In this document: positions 37,373 through 44,672 of the stretch, in pieces | How positions within the stretch are numbered: the first letter of the stretch is position 1 | Layout of the letters: each line of letters opens with the position of its first letter | DNA from: an uncultured Bacteroidales bacterium | GTDB taxonomy: Bacteria > Bacteroidota > Bacteroidia > Bacteroidales > Paludibacteraceae | Reading direction: 5' to 3' | Assembly (NCBI GenBank): GCA_902798965.1 | Contig: CADBYS010000035.1 | Coordinates: 1-44,672 of the forward strand | DNA: 44,672 bases | The notes under the pieces: model-generated | Told to the model about the DNA's origin: nothing | The model's database searches: none | What the model saw: only the letters and a program-made list of their open reading frames with translations | Position numbers and translations under genes: made by a program

Positions 37373-39427
37373 TTATATCTCCTCAATTCCTAAACTCTTG
37401 AGATATTTGTATGTGCTGTTGTAAAATTCAGGAAGGCGGGTGTGGTCGTCTGGTGAGCCTTCGGGAACGCAGATGATCATGCCTTGACGTGCACGAGTGA
37501 GCAAGACACGATATGCGTTGATCAAATATGCTTGTCTATCGGGCTTTTGTATCTTATTCCACTTGTTGCCGCCATTGAATTCCATGAAATTCCATCCGTC
37601 AGGTGTATAGCGCAAGTCACCATCCCATACAACACAAGTCCAGTCAAGTTCCAAGCCTTGCACGTCAAACTCCGATGCGGCGTCTTCCAAGAATAACGAC
37701 GAACGAACGTCATTTATATCGTCCAAGAACCAGTGAACTGTATCCGGTTTGCAGCGTACATCAATAGATAATGGCTTCAGGCGATAAGCCTTGGAGGAAA
37801 CCAACAATCCGTAACGTTCATTTCCACGCGCATGTTCACGGAGCCATGCTTTTGCTTTGTCTAAGTCACGTGTCAAAGCGATTGGGTATCGGTCTGCTAT
37901 AGAAGCATACACTTTGCACACATTTTCCGCATCGCCATCGAGCAGGTAATGTACCATATTCGACAAACTCTCCGCACGGAAACTGCGCATTGACACCGCC
38001 AAATGCAAATCTTCGGAATAAGTGACTTTGGAATTATTCGCAAGCAATTCGCTCACTTGTCCTTCTGCATATTCTTTTGCAGTCAATTGGCTGGAGATAT
38101 ACACATGCCAATCGGGGAAAGTTTCATTAAGTGCACGTATCCATTCGCCAATACCGGCTTCGCCTGTGTTGATTTCCTGTCCGCCTCCAACCAGACAAAC
38201 GATAACAGCCCAATCCTTGCGTTGGTCAAGCGACCAGATCAAGAACTCTCCTTCCGACATCGGGAAGTTAGCAAAGCCTTTCTTGCGATTCAGCCATGCG
38301 GCAATGTGCTCTTTGTCCCATGAGCGTTGCGCCTCATCGAAAATAGCGATATTCTCTACTTCTCCGTATCCTGCTTGCTCATCCTTCAACTCCTTCGTCG
38401 GATCAATTTCCAGTGCGCCATTTATCACCTTCACTTTGTTGAGCATGTTGTCGCGGTAACGGTGAATAATCTGGATAAAACGTTTAACTTCGCGTTCTGC
38501 CTCTTTCTTGGTAATCTTGTTACCCTTTGCTTTCTCCTGCGCTTGTTTGTCTCGTGTCAGGGCTTCAGTCAGAACTTGTACTAACGGCCCATTTCCCGAC
38601 AAATAAACTGCCAAATCATGCCCTTCTTCCTGTTGCACGGCCACATTCAAGCCCACGAGTGTTTTGCCTGCGCCTGGTACACCTGTTACAAAGCAGATGC
38701 TCTTGCCTTTGCGGGCTTTCGTCTCACGAATCACCTGTTGCACATAGCGGGTTGTGGTATCCAATTGTGCGCCTTCTGATTCATGCTTTGTAATCTCCTC
38801 TACGCTATGATTGAGATAGAGCGAACGAGCCGCTTCTATGATGGTCGGCGTCGGTGCATAACGGCTACGCGACCAATCTTCTAAGGCGACAGAATATATT
38901 TTAGAGGGTAGATTATCCGACAGAACCATACGGAGAATATCGCTAAGATGATGAGCGTCTGTCAATAACGGTTCATAAACGCCATCATCGTAATGCGAGA
39001 GTTGGCAAATCGTAGAATACTTATCGCTTTCAGTGGCTACCAAGATAGGGACAATTAAACGGTCTGCACTTCCTTGGTGGAAATTCTTTAGGTCAAGCGC
39101 ATAGTCCAACACTTGGTCAACATCCGCATGATTGTATTCTTCCTCTCCCGCCTTGAACTCAATTACAAACACGCGTTCACGCAATAGTACTACTACATCA
39201 ATACGCTTGCCCAATCGCGGAATAGTGTATTCAAAAATGATTTGCGCTTGCTCGTTCGAATAAGGTGCAAGTACATCTTTCATAATCGTTATTTCTTGCT
39301 CCCACGCAAACTTCTGCGTCGAGGCCGTATCCATCTCATCAGCACGTGACATCTTGCCGAAGATAGCATCTGTATCTTCAGTCAAGAATGACTTTACGTC
39401 CGATTGATAGAAATAACGATTTATCAT
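37373..39427 (-). CDS. DUF2075 nuclease-helicase
   Basis: A 684-residue protein. The N-terminus has a PD-(D/E)XK-like nuclease (RIDVVVLLRERVFVIEFKAG, about 75-95). Then comes a DUF2075-type helicase (AAA/Schlafen group 3-like): Walker A GVPGAGKT (about 246-253), DEAQ box IAIFDEAQRSW (near 365), VCLVGGGQEINTGEAGIGEW, FDVQGLELDWTCVVWDGDL and the C-terminal RVLLTRARQGMIICVPEG. Such proteins are frequent in bacterial defence loci and are taken to act on DNA. Its stop precedes the next gene's start by one base, so it is probably translated together with the helicase-nuclease. Confidence 0.88.
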   Translation of the reverse strand: MINRYFYQSDVKSFLTEDTDAIFGKMSRADEMDTASTQKFAWEQEITIMKDVLAPYSNEQAQIIFEYTIPRLGKRIDVVVLLRERVFVIEFKAGEEEYNHADVDQVLDYALDLKNFHQGSADRLIVPILVATESDKYSTICQLSHYDDGVYEPLLTDAHHLSDILRMVLSDNLPSKIYSVALEDWSRSRYAPTPTIIEAARSLYLNHSVEEITKHESEGAQLDTTTRYVQQVIRETKARKGKSICFVTGVPGAGKTLVGLNVAVQQEEGHDLAVYLSGNGPLVQVLTEALTRDKQAQEKAKGNKITKKEAEREVKRFIQIIHRYRDNMLNKVKVINGALEIDPTKELKDEQAGYGEVENIAIFDEAQRSWDKEHIAAWLNRKKGFANFPMSEGEFLIWSLDQRKDWAVIVCLVGGGQEINTGEAGIGEWIRALNETFPDWHVYISSQLTAKEYAEGQVSELLANNSKVTYSEDLHLAVSMRSFRAESLSNMVHYLLDGDAENVCKVYASIADRYPIALTRDLDKAKAWLREHARGNERYGLLVSSKAYRLKPLSIDVRCKPDTVHWFLDDINDVRSSLFLEDAASEFDVQGLELDWTCVVWDGDLRYTPDGWNFMEFNGGNKWNKIQKPDRQAYLINAYRVLLTRARQGMIICVPEGSPDDHTRLPEFYNSTYKYLKSLGIEEI

Positions 39428-39495
39428 GATATTGTCTTTGTTTCTCTTGCTTTTGTTGGTGGCGTTGCAGGGGCATTACCTATGCGGAACGGGGT

Positions 39496-39546
39496 AATCA
39501 CGTATCCTACCTTACCTTATATATACTATGTATATATCCCGTGATT
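39496..39546. repeat. Nested dyad between yhcG-like and DUF2075 genes
   Basis: AATCACG (39496-39502) pairs with CGTGATT (39540-39546) and encloses ATATATAC (39519-39526) with GTATATAT (39530-39537), loop TAT. It lies in the 123-base gap, the only sizeable gap in this run of genes, and may be a promoter operator or an mRNA processing site. Confidence 0.5.
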
Positions 39547-39550
39547 TTGA

Positions 39551-40615
39551 TTATTGTTTTTCATTCTCTATAGGCATATTCTCCCTTGCTGCCTCGATGG
39601 ATTTTTGCAATTGGCGAAGGAGAACTTCCTTCGATGGCAATTCGGTGAGATACTTCGCAACACGGATTCCGGACTTGTCTAATTGCAGCAAACTGATCTG
39701 CTCGTCACTTCCTTCCGTGCAGAGTAACAATCCAAGCGGCGTTTCTTCGCCCGGTTGCATCTCGTATTTTTCCAACCAACGCAGGTACAATTCCATCTGT
39801 CCTTTGTACTGCGCTTTGAAGCTGCCGAGTTTGAGGTCAACAGCAATCAGACGATGGAGCTTGCGATGATAGAAAAGCAAGTCGAGATAGTAATCCTCGC
39901 CATCGATAATCATTCGTTTCTGACGCTCCACGAACGAGAAGCCGACGCCCAACTCCATGATAAACTGCTCCATGTGCACTATCAGGCTATCTTCCAGCGA
40001 TTTCTCCGAGTACATGCCTTTGAGACCAGTGAACTCAAGGAAATACGGGCTCTTGAAAACCATATCCGGCGTCATGACATCATTATCGCGCAAGTTGGCT
40101 AATTCCGATTTGATCAGTTCTTCCGGCTTCGTTGCAATAGCGGTGCGCTCAAAGAGCATGCCATCGATCTTTTCGCGCAACTTATTACGCCCCCATCTCT
40201 CTGTAGCTGCCATCGTTAAGTAGAACTCGCGTTGAAGTGGTTCTTTTAAGGGCAAAACCTCAATAAAGTGGCTCCAAGATAATTTGGTCGCAAGTTGCGC
40301 GACAATTTGGGAATCAGGCATCAAACGTGCAAATTGCATCATTCTGCGGATACTTTTCTCATCAAATCCCTTCGTTCCGTACTCCTCTTGCAATTGTCGC
40401 GCCACCTGCGCGACAATTTGCTTGCCATACTCAGCACGCTCATAATTAAGAACATCGCGGTTAATGCGATTGCCAATATTCCAGTTCATCATCGTAACCT
40501 CATAATTGGCAGTTGCTGCTACGTGTGAACGAGCAGAGTCGATGATCTGCCGCAAGTCATTGATGAGTTCTGTATGTACTAATCCTTTTTGTGTTACTGT
40601 CTCTATATCTGCCAT
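39551..40615 (-). CDS. YhcG-like PDDEXK nuclease, DUF1016
   Basis: A 354-residue YhcG family protein. The DUF1016 N-terminal domain is visible as helical HVAATANYEVTMMNWNIGNR and YGKQIVAQVARQLQEEYGTK with FDEKSIRRMMQFARLMPDSQ. The C-terminal nuclease domain has FVERQKRMIIDGEDYYLDLL and FYHRKLHRLIAVDLKLG, with the D...DLK of the PD-(D/E)XK fold (near 243-262). The family is widespread in restriction and defence loci; action on DNA is inferred from the fold. It is the first gene of the minus-strand run and has a clear promoter at 40683-40714. Confidence 0.92.
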   Translation of the reverse strand: MADIETVTQKGLVHTELINDLRQIIDSARSHVAATANYEVTMMNWNIGNRINRDVLNYERAEYGKQIVAQVARQLQEEYGTKGFDEKSIRRMMQFARLMPDSQIVAQLATKLSWSHFIEVLPLKEPLQREFYLTMAATERWGRNKLREKIDGMLFERTAIATKPEELIKSELANLRDNDVMTPDMVFKSPYFLEFTGLKGMYSEKSLEDSLIVHMEQFIMELGVGFSFVERQKRMIIDGEDYYLDLLFYHRKLHRLIAVDLKLGSFKAQYKGQMELYLRWLEKYEMQPGEETPLGLLLCTEGSDEQISLLQLDKSGIRVAKYLTELPSKEVLLRQLQKSIEAARENMPIENEKQ

Positions 40616-40682
40616 AATCTTATTTTCCTGTTAATTGAGTCATGGAGTTTGTACACAATACAGCATTTTACAAAATCGCCTA

Positions 40683-40714
40683 CAAAGTTACAAAAAAAAA
40701 TCCATATATGCAAA
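40683..40714 (-). promoter_or_regulatory. Promoter of the defence gene run
   Basis: Read on the minus strand: TTTG (40714-40711), 20 bases, TAACTTTG (40690-40683). This is a textbook Bacteroides promoter, 68 bases upstream of the YhcG-like gene. Confidence 0.8.
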
Positions 40715-40832
40715 TATTTTTGCATAATTTGTGAGAAATGGGGAGAAATATCGCAAGAATGCAACGGAAATGGAGCAGAAAGGTGGCATAGATTGCCCAT
40801 ATATGGTCGATGCTTACATGAGGCGGCGAGGG

Positions 40833-41168
40833 CTACTGTGGGGATTTGAGGGAGGCGATGATGAAACCACGGAGGGTGGAGTAGTAACGGGCGGAAGAAG
40901 AGGAGCGGTAGTGCTTGCGGTAGGAGGCGTAACGTCGCTCCCATTCGGTGCGCTGGGCGGGATCGTTGAGGATGACAGAGGCTTGCTTGACAGCCATGCC
41001 GAACGTGGAGCGGGTTTGGGCTTGTTCAGCGGAAGCCGTGCCACGGAACGGGTTGTCGAACGCATAGGCGTGGGTGCGGCCGTTGCGGGTGCGGAAAACG
41101 ATGCGGTCATCGCGTTTGAGTTTGCCTTGAAAAGATTCAAAGGCGATGTTGGGTTCTACATGTGCCAT
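40833..41168 (-). CDS. Small basic protein, family of three paralogues (3)
   Basis: A 111-residue protein (MAHVEPNIAFESFQGKLKRD). It shows GKL, strand IVFRTRNGRTHAYAF, NPFRG, then TASAEQAQTRSTFGMAVKQA, the S-x-E-x-x-x-R-x-x-F block shared with the plus-strand genes at 25811 and 26297. The C-terminal part is rich in Arg, Ser and Tyr (YASYRKHYRSSSSARYYSTL). It has its own promoter and a repeat-rich leader. A 152-codon frame on the opposite strand is a shadow of it. Function unknown. Confidence 0.7.
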   Translation of the reverse strand: MAHVEPNIAFESFQGKLKRDDRIVFRTRNGRTHAYAFDNPFRGTASAEQAQTRSTFGMAVKQASVILNDPAQRTEWERRYASYRKHYRSSSSARYYSTLRGFIIASLKSPQ

Positions 41169-41250
41169 GTTGTTTGCGGTTTTGTCTGATCAGCCAAGCA
41201 TGGCTGATGCTATGATGTGGTTAGTTTGTCCGATGCTTCTGATATGCTTA

Positions 41251-41294
41251 ATCCTACGTATATCCTACGTATATCCTACGTGTATCGTACGTAA
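41251..41294 (-). promoter_or_regulatory. 11-bp tandem repeats in the leader
   Basis: ATCCTACGTAT recurs with an 11-bp period at 41251, 41262, 41273 and 41284 (the last two ending TGT and ATCGTACGTAA). TACGTA palindromes recur at helical-turn spacing. They lie between the promoter at 41338-41369 and the gene ending at 41168, as operators often do. Confidence 0.55.
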
Positions 41295-41337
41295 AAAGTA
41301 CGAGGATAATACGACGGGATAGTGACGAAATATCGTG

Positions 41338-41369
41338 CAAAGGTACGAAAAAAAACGGATATATGCAAA
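41338..41369 (-). promoter_or_regulatory. Promoter of the 41168 gene
   Basis: Read on the minus strand: TTTG (41369-41366), 20 bases, TACCTTTG (41345-41338). Confidence 0.75.
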
Positions 41370-41396
41370 CAAAAACGCCAAAAATGGCGTTTTTGT
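41369..41396 (-). terminator. Perfect terminator after the beta-barrel gene
   Basis: ACAAAAACGCCA (41369-41380) and TGGCGTTTTTGT (41385-41396) form a 12-bp perfect stem with a 4-base loop. It ends minus-strand transcription, and its outer edge merges with the -33 box of the next promoter. Confidence 0.75.
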
Positions 41397-41656
41397 GCTA
41401 TAAAAAGAGCTGACATTCTTATTTTGTGCTACTCAAGATACCATTTTCTTTATCCTCGTTGTTGATTCGCTTGCCGGAATCGCGGCGCTGCGTACCGAAA
41501 TCGAGGTTGCAATGGAAGTTGAGAATGAGCATCTGGCGGAAGTCGCGCATCTCCGCGTGCTGCGTGTTCGGAGCAAGGGCAGACAGGTCTTTGGTCTCGA
41601 TGCTATAGCCCTTGACCGAGAAGGGGTTCATCAGCATTGCGCGGAAGCCCCATGCT

Positions 41657-41699
41657 GACACCCCATGCGAAACAGTGCCTTGGTTTCTGTGGGGACCCC
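41657..41699 (-). repeat. GGGGTCCCC-type element inside coding sequence
   Basis: On the minus strand GGGGTCCCC to GGGGTGTC, 43 bases, with a GAAAC/GTTTC inner dyad. It encodes an extra loop (GPHRNQGTVSHGVS) between barrel strands, without breaking the frame. Confidence 0.7.
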
Positions 41700-42025
41700 G
41701 TAAGTCGGCATTGTAACCGACACCGATATGGTGGTAGAACTCGCCGTACTCCAGCGTTTCGCCCCAGAGGTTGTTGCTGCGCGTGGTCACCTCGCCGAAG
41801 AACTGCCAGCCGTTGTACATGCCCATGAAACTGGCGCGGATACCCGGGTTAAAGTGCTTGTGCGTGTAGGAATTGCCAAGCGAGACGTAGTAATTGGCGA
41901 ATGGTGCGACCGTGAAGATCAGTTTGTTTTGCAGCAAGCGCACCTGCACACTCGGAGCCACTTGCAGACGATGGAAACCGCGGTGGTTGGCGTAGGTGCG
42001 TATCGCGTATGATTGACCGTCAATT

Positions 42026-42061
42026 GACACCCCATTCGACAGGTTTGTCTTTGGGGACCCC
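42026..42061 (-). repeat. GGGGTCCCC-type element inside coding sequence
   Basis: On the minus strand GGGGTCCCC to GGGGTGTC, 36 bases, with a GACA/TGTC inner dyad. It encodes GSPKTNLSNGVS, in frame, between YEQLI and DGQSYAIRTY. Confidence 0.7.
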
Positions 42062-42533
42062 GTTATCAGTTGCTCGTACGTCTCGTCCATGATCGGTTTG
42101 TGGTCGTACGAGTAGTTCGCCCAAAGGTTCAGATTGACGTATTTGGACTGCCACGAAAGCTGCATCTCATTGGCAACGAACATAACCGGCTTCAAGTCCG
42201 GATTACCTTGCCGAATCTGGTATTTGTCAATCTGTTGTGCCACGTCCGACATCGCCGAAAGGGACGGTTGGTAACCGGACACGTAGCCTTTGTATTTCCA
42301 ATACCAACCTTTGCCAAAATCGTAGCTCATGGTCAGTTGCGGACGGGCAATCCAGTTCGACGATTTCTGTCCGCCTTGCTCGATATACGTGTGCATAGCA
42401 CCGATACCCACAGCGTACGAAAACTGCTTGACGCGCTGCTGCACTTCCGCAAAAGCGTAGGTCACTGCCGAGATAGGTATTCTCGACCCATTGCTGATTG
42501 TGCCGCACACCGACCGTCAAACCGATGTTATTC

Positions 42534-42568
42534 GGGGTCCCCGAAGAACTTTGTTCGCGCGGGGTGAG
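42534..42568. repeat. GGGGTCCCC-type element inside coding sequence
   Basis: GGGGTCCCC (42534-42542) to GGGGTGAGG, with GAAC-TTT-GTTC as inner dyad, in the opposite orientation to the other two in this gene. On the coding strand it reads TPREQSSSGTPNN. Confidence 0.6.
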
Positions 42569-42705
42569 GGACCAATCTTTCTCGTAGATGGCTTCACCGA
42601 TGAGCGAGTATTTGTTACCGCGCACACGAGAGGTCACATCCGTTCGTCGGAGGCGACGATCAACGATTAAGTTGCTTTGCAACAAATGTGGTTGTCGTGC
42701 CTCCT

Positions 42706-42740
42706 CCTCTCCCCAAAAATTAAAATTTTCGGGGGCCCCA
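42706..42740 (-). repeat. GGGGCCCCC-type element beside the duplication
   Basis: On the minus strand ATGGGGCCCCC, an AT-rich dyad (GAAAATTTT and AATTTTTGGGG), then GAGAG, the same frame as the element at 263. Its edge abuts the 23-bp tandem duplication, so it may have caused it. Confidence 0.5.
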
Positions 42741-42780
42741 TTTAGTGAGTCCGTCTCGCCCCATTTAGTGAGTCCGTCTC
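42735..42780. repeat. 23-bp tandem duplication
   Basis: 42735-42757 and 42758-42780 are identical (each begins GCCCCATTTAG and ends CCGTCTC). Twenty-three is not a multiple of three, so gain or loss of one copy changes the reading frame of the beta-barrel gene. Confidence 0.9.
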
Positions 42781-43805
42781 GCCGAGCGGCAACTGCTCAA
42801 AACGGCGGTCGTTGCTGCTATTGATATACGTGCCCACCACGTCGAAATACAGATGGTTGTCGTCCGGCAGGTTGTGCTCGTAGTAGATGTCCAATGACGG
42901 CGAAATGGACTTGCTGCTTTCGTGGTCGTGGATGGCAAAACTGTCCGTGCCCTGGTATAGATACGTGTCTCGATTGCTTTGTGCGTACGGGGTAAAGTTT
43001 ATATTATCACGCAGCGAGATCTGCAACATATTTTTCTCGCCGTTCGTCCAGTTGTAAGTCAAACCGATGTTCATCGGATTCATTTTGAAACGTGTCGGTT
43101 CGCCCACTTCGCGATTCTCGATTGTGTCCGTACTGAAATTGTACGTCTCTGAATTTGTGCGCGTCCAATAAACGTCACGCGGCGAGTAGTGCGTCATAAG
43201 GCTGAACGACGATTTGCCGAAGTTCACCTTGCCCGCCAGATGATATTCGCCCCAACCGGGCATGGTCACGCCGTTAGAAGCGTTGAGCATCAGATTACCA
43301 CCCGTGTCGCGGTGCTTGACGATGTAGTTAATGACCGCCGCCGCGCCGTTATAGCGCACACCCGGCTGGTCGTGATACTCGATACGGATGACATCTTTCG
43401 GGTTAATCGCCATGACCTCGGAATTGCTTGCCTCGATGCCGTTGATACGCAACTGAACGTCTTGGTTTGCAAGGGTCTTGACCGTGTTGTCCGCAGGGTT
43501 CACCACAATACGCGGAATCTGCAAGTTCTGGAGCAGCGACATGCCGTCGTGCGAGGCTTTGCGCTGCTCGCGGTTGGGTAGGAGGACTTGTTTGTCTACT
43601 TTTTGGATGACGCTCTGTGCTTCTACCGTCACTTCTGCTAATCTGAACATGGTTGTGTCCAACCGTAAGGTGTCATTACTTGCGCTCTGCGCCATGCTGC
43701 TCATTGCACATGTCAGCGCAAATGAGACTACGAAAATTCTTGCTTTCTTAGCCACAAGGGCACGATTAATTTCATTTTTCATATTATTATATTTATAAGG
43801 TGATA

Positions 43806-44198
43806 CTATCGTTCGCCGCCGAAGACACCATGCGGAAAGATGTCTCTCAGCATGAGCAGATCATCGGATTTGACCCATTCCGCCTTGCCGTCGTAACTGC
43901 AATCGACGATTCTGTCGCAATGTTCGGTCATCAGCAGATGAAGGATGCGTTGGTCGAGATTGCCATTCGCTTTGCGGAATGTGTACTTAACCGCCACATA
44001 CTTACATGTTTGCTCGCCCCACTCACGCAGACATTTGCGCTGAATACCATTGACAAAAATCAGTTTCTCACCTTCTTGCAGTCCACCGCCTTTGATGTAG
44101 CAATGTGCCGCAATGTGGATGTTCCACTTCTCACTTCCGGGCATACACCCTATTAACATTTTGGATAACATTTGCCTGTTTTGCCAGCCGAACGTCAT
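43806..44198 (-). CDS. Hypothetical protein upstream of the beta-barrel gene
   Basis: A 130-residue protein (MTFGWQNRQMLSKMLIGCMP). No signal peptide is evident, and no family is recognised; it has several Cys (CLREWGEQTC) and a mixed fold (EKLIFVNGIQRKCLREW; AVKYTFRKANGNLDQRILHL). It lies 23 bases before the beta-barrel gene and about 26 bases after a good promoter, so the two form an operon. An internal ATG at residue 10 is possible. Confidence 0.6.
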   Translation of the reverse strand: MTFGWQNRQMLSKMLIGCMPGSEKWNIHIAAHCYIKGGGLQEGEKLIFVNGIQRKCLREWGEQTCKYVAVKYTFRKANGNLDQRILHLLMTEHCDRIVDCSYDGKAEWVKSDDLLMLRDIFPHGVFGGER

Positions 44199-44223
44199 GA
44201 TTTTTCGGCTTGGAAAATCACTG

Positions 44224-44256
44224 CAAAGTTACAACAAAAAGTATATTATATGCAAA
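44224..44256 (-). promoter_or_regulatory. Promoter of the 44198 gene
   Basis: Read on the minus strand: TTTG (44256-44253), 21 bases, TAACTTTG (44231-44224). Confidence 0.75.
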
Positions 44257-44349
44257 TTTTTCGATTTATATTTGCTTGTTATAATAAGCTGAAAAACAGC
44301 AATCTTCCAAAAAATAATTTTATATTGGACAATTTTGGCTTTATATAGA

Positions 44350-44381
44350 TTTGCAAAAGTCAATTTTTTTTTGTAACTTTG
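44350..44381 (+). promoter_or_regulatory. Promoter of the last gene
   Basis: TTTG (44350-44353), 20 bases, TAACTTTG (44374-44381). It is divergent from the promoter at 44224-44256. Confidence 0.8.
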
Positions 44382-44409
44382 CAGTGTTTTTTGAAAAATA
44401 GCATCGAAA

Positions 44410-44672
44410 ATGAGTATAGCGAAATTTGGATGGTTTAGCATTCTCGGAATGGCTCTTTGCCTCATGGCGAGCTGCAGTGTGCGGCGGGATAGGGAACGGA
44501 TTGATACTGCGGAAGAGTTATTATATAGCAGCAGGGATACCGCAGAGTTGCTGATGCGGCAAGTGGAGCGTCCTGAACGGTTGGACGATGAGCATTTGGC
44601 TAAGTATTGGTTCGTTATTTGCGACCTACATGCCAATTCCATGCAATCGCTGTCCGAGGATTCCATGATTTG
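44410..44672 (+). CDS. Lipoprotein regulator, N-terminal part only
   Basis: ATG at 44410 opens a frame that runs off the window (87 complete codons). It begins MSIAKFGWFSILGMALCLMA, lipobox ASC near residue 22, then helical TAEELLYSSRDTAELLMRQV. The start resembles tetratricopeptide lipoproteins and membrane regulators of Bacteroidales that open with a lipid anchor and a row of E-L-L helices, perhaps the same class as the regulator at 942. Its strong promoter is at 44350-44381. Confidence 0.65.
   Translation, partial: MSIAKFGWFSILGMALCLMASCSVRRDRERIDTAEELLYSSRDTAELLMRQVERPERLDDEHLAKYWFVICDLHANSMQSLSEDSMI

Larger units (their letters stand above)
41419..43782 (-). pseudogene. Outer-membrane beta-barrel (TonB-receptor-like), disrupted
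   Basis: One gene, now in three pieces. The first (43782-42742, 346 codons) has a signal peptide, LRLDTTMFRLAEVTVEAQSV, a plug-like domain with RIEYHDQPGVRYNGAAAVIN, and barrel strands; the second (from about 42688) continues RRTDVTSRVRGNKYSLIGEA; the third (to 41419) runs VTYAFAEVQQRVKQFSYAVG to the end. It matches the outer membrane beta-barrel family of Bacteroidota. A 23-bp tandem duplication at 42735-42780 creates a stop; removing one copy restores the frame into piece two. A further one-base shift near 42469-42474 separates pieces two and three. Several GGGGTCCCC-type elements lie in it, two of them translated in frame. The gene may be dead, or switched by the duplication, or partly mis-sequenced. 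Confidence 0.7.

Noticed and set aside
40731-41189. A 152-codon plus-strand frame
   Set aside because: The opposite strand carries the paralogue of the proteins at 25811 and 26297, with its own promoter.

Overview
The window is a chromosomal segment of a member of the Bacteroidota, most likely order Bacteroidales. The signs are a SusC/SusD polysaccharide utilisation locus (PUL), C-terminal tails of the type IX secretion kind, many short lipoproteins, leaders without a Shine-Dalgarno sequence, and promoters of the Bacteroides form (TTTG or TTG, about 20 bases, TAnnTTTG) before several genes. No rRNA, tRNA or CRISPR array was seen.

Positions 1-941 are gene-free and repeat-rich. From 942 to 22388 lies a plus-strand PUL predicted to act on dextran or another alpha-1,6-glucan: a membrane-anchored regulator (942), SusC (2722), SusD (5695), a SusE-type binding lipoprotein (7239), a GH66 dextranase lipoprotein (8363), a small sorting-domain protein (10166), a second GH66 enzyme carrying two SusE-type binding modules (10647), and a GH97 alpha-glucosidase whose three catalytic glutamates have the SusB spacing (13183). 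Two duplicated tryptophan-rich secreted proteins, a 43-residue peptide, a giant repeat-containing surface protein and a small membrane protein follow. In this model surface GH66 enzymes cut dextran, SusCDE bind and import the oligosaccharides, and GH97 releases glucose.

Positions 22400-28370 are an island of small genes with C-rich codon use: an HTH protein, an HNH endonuclease, a sigma-like HTH protein, small hypotheticals and a tiny lipoprotein. They are separated by unusually structured intergenic DNA, including two copies (23406-23537, 27869-27998) of what looks like an undescribed structured RNA, and a long inverted repeat of about 260-290 bp.

Positions 28371-40714 are a minus-strand defence and repair region: Vsr endonuclease with an O6-methylguanine methyltransferase, a RhuM protein, then a run headed by a YhcG/DUF1016 nuclease, a DUF2075 nuclease-helicase, a 1252-residue helicase-nuclease and a 657-residue protein whose C-terminus looks like a PIWI domain. 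The last two form an AT-rich, tightly coupled pair and are the best candidate for a little-described defence system.

Positions 40833-44672 hold a small paralogue of two island genes, a broken outer-membrane beta-barrel gene invaded by short GGGGTCCCC-type palindromic elements, its upstream partner, and the start of another lipoprotein on the plus strand. The same short elements occur in the intergenic DNA at 263, 725 and 26219, so they are a dispersed family that can also sit in frame inside a coding sequence.
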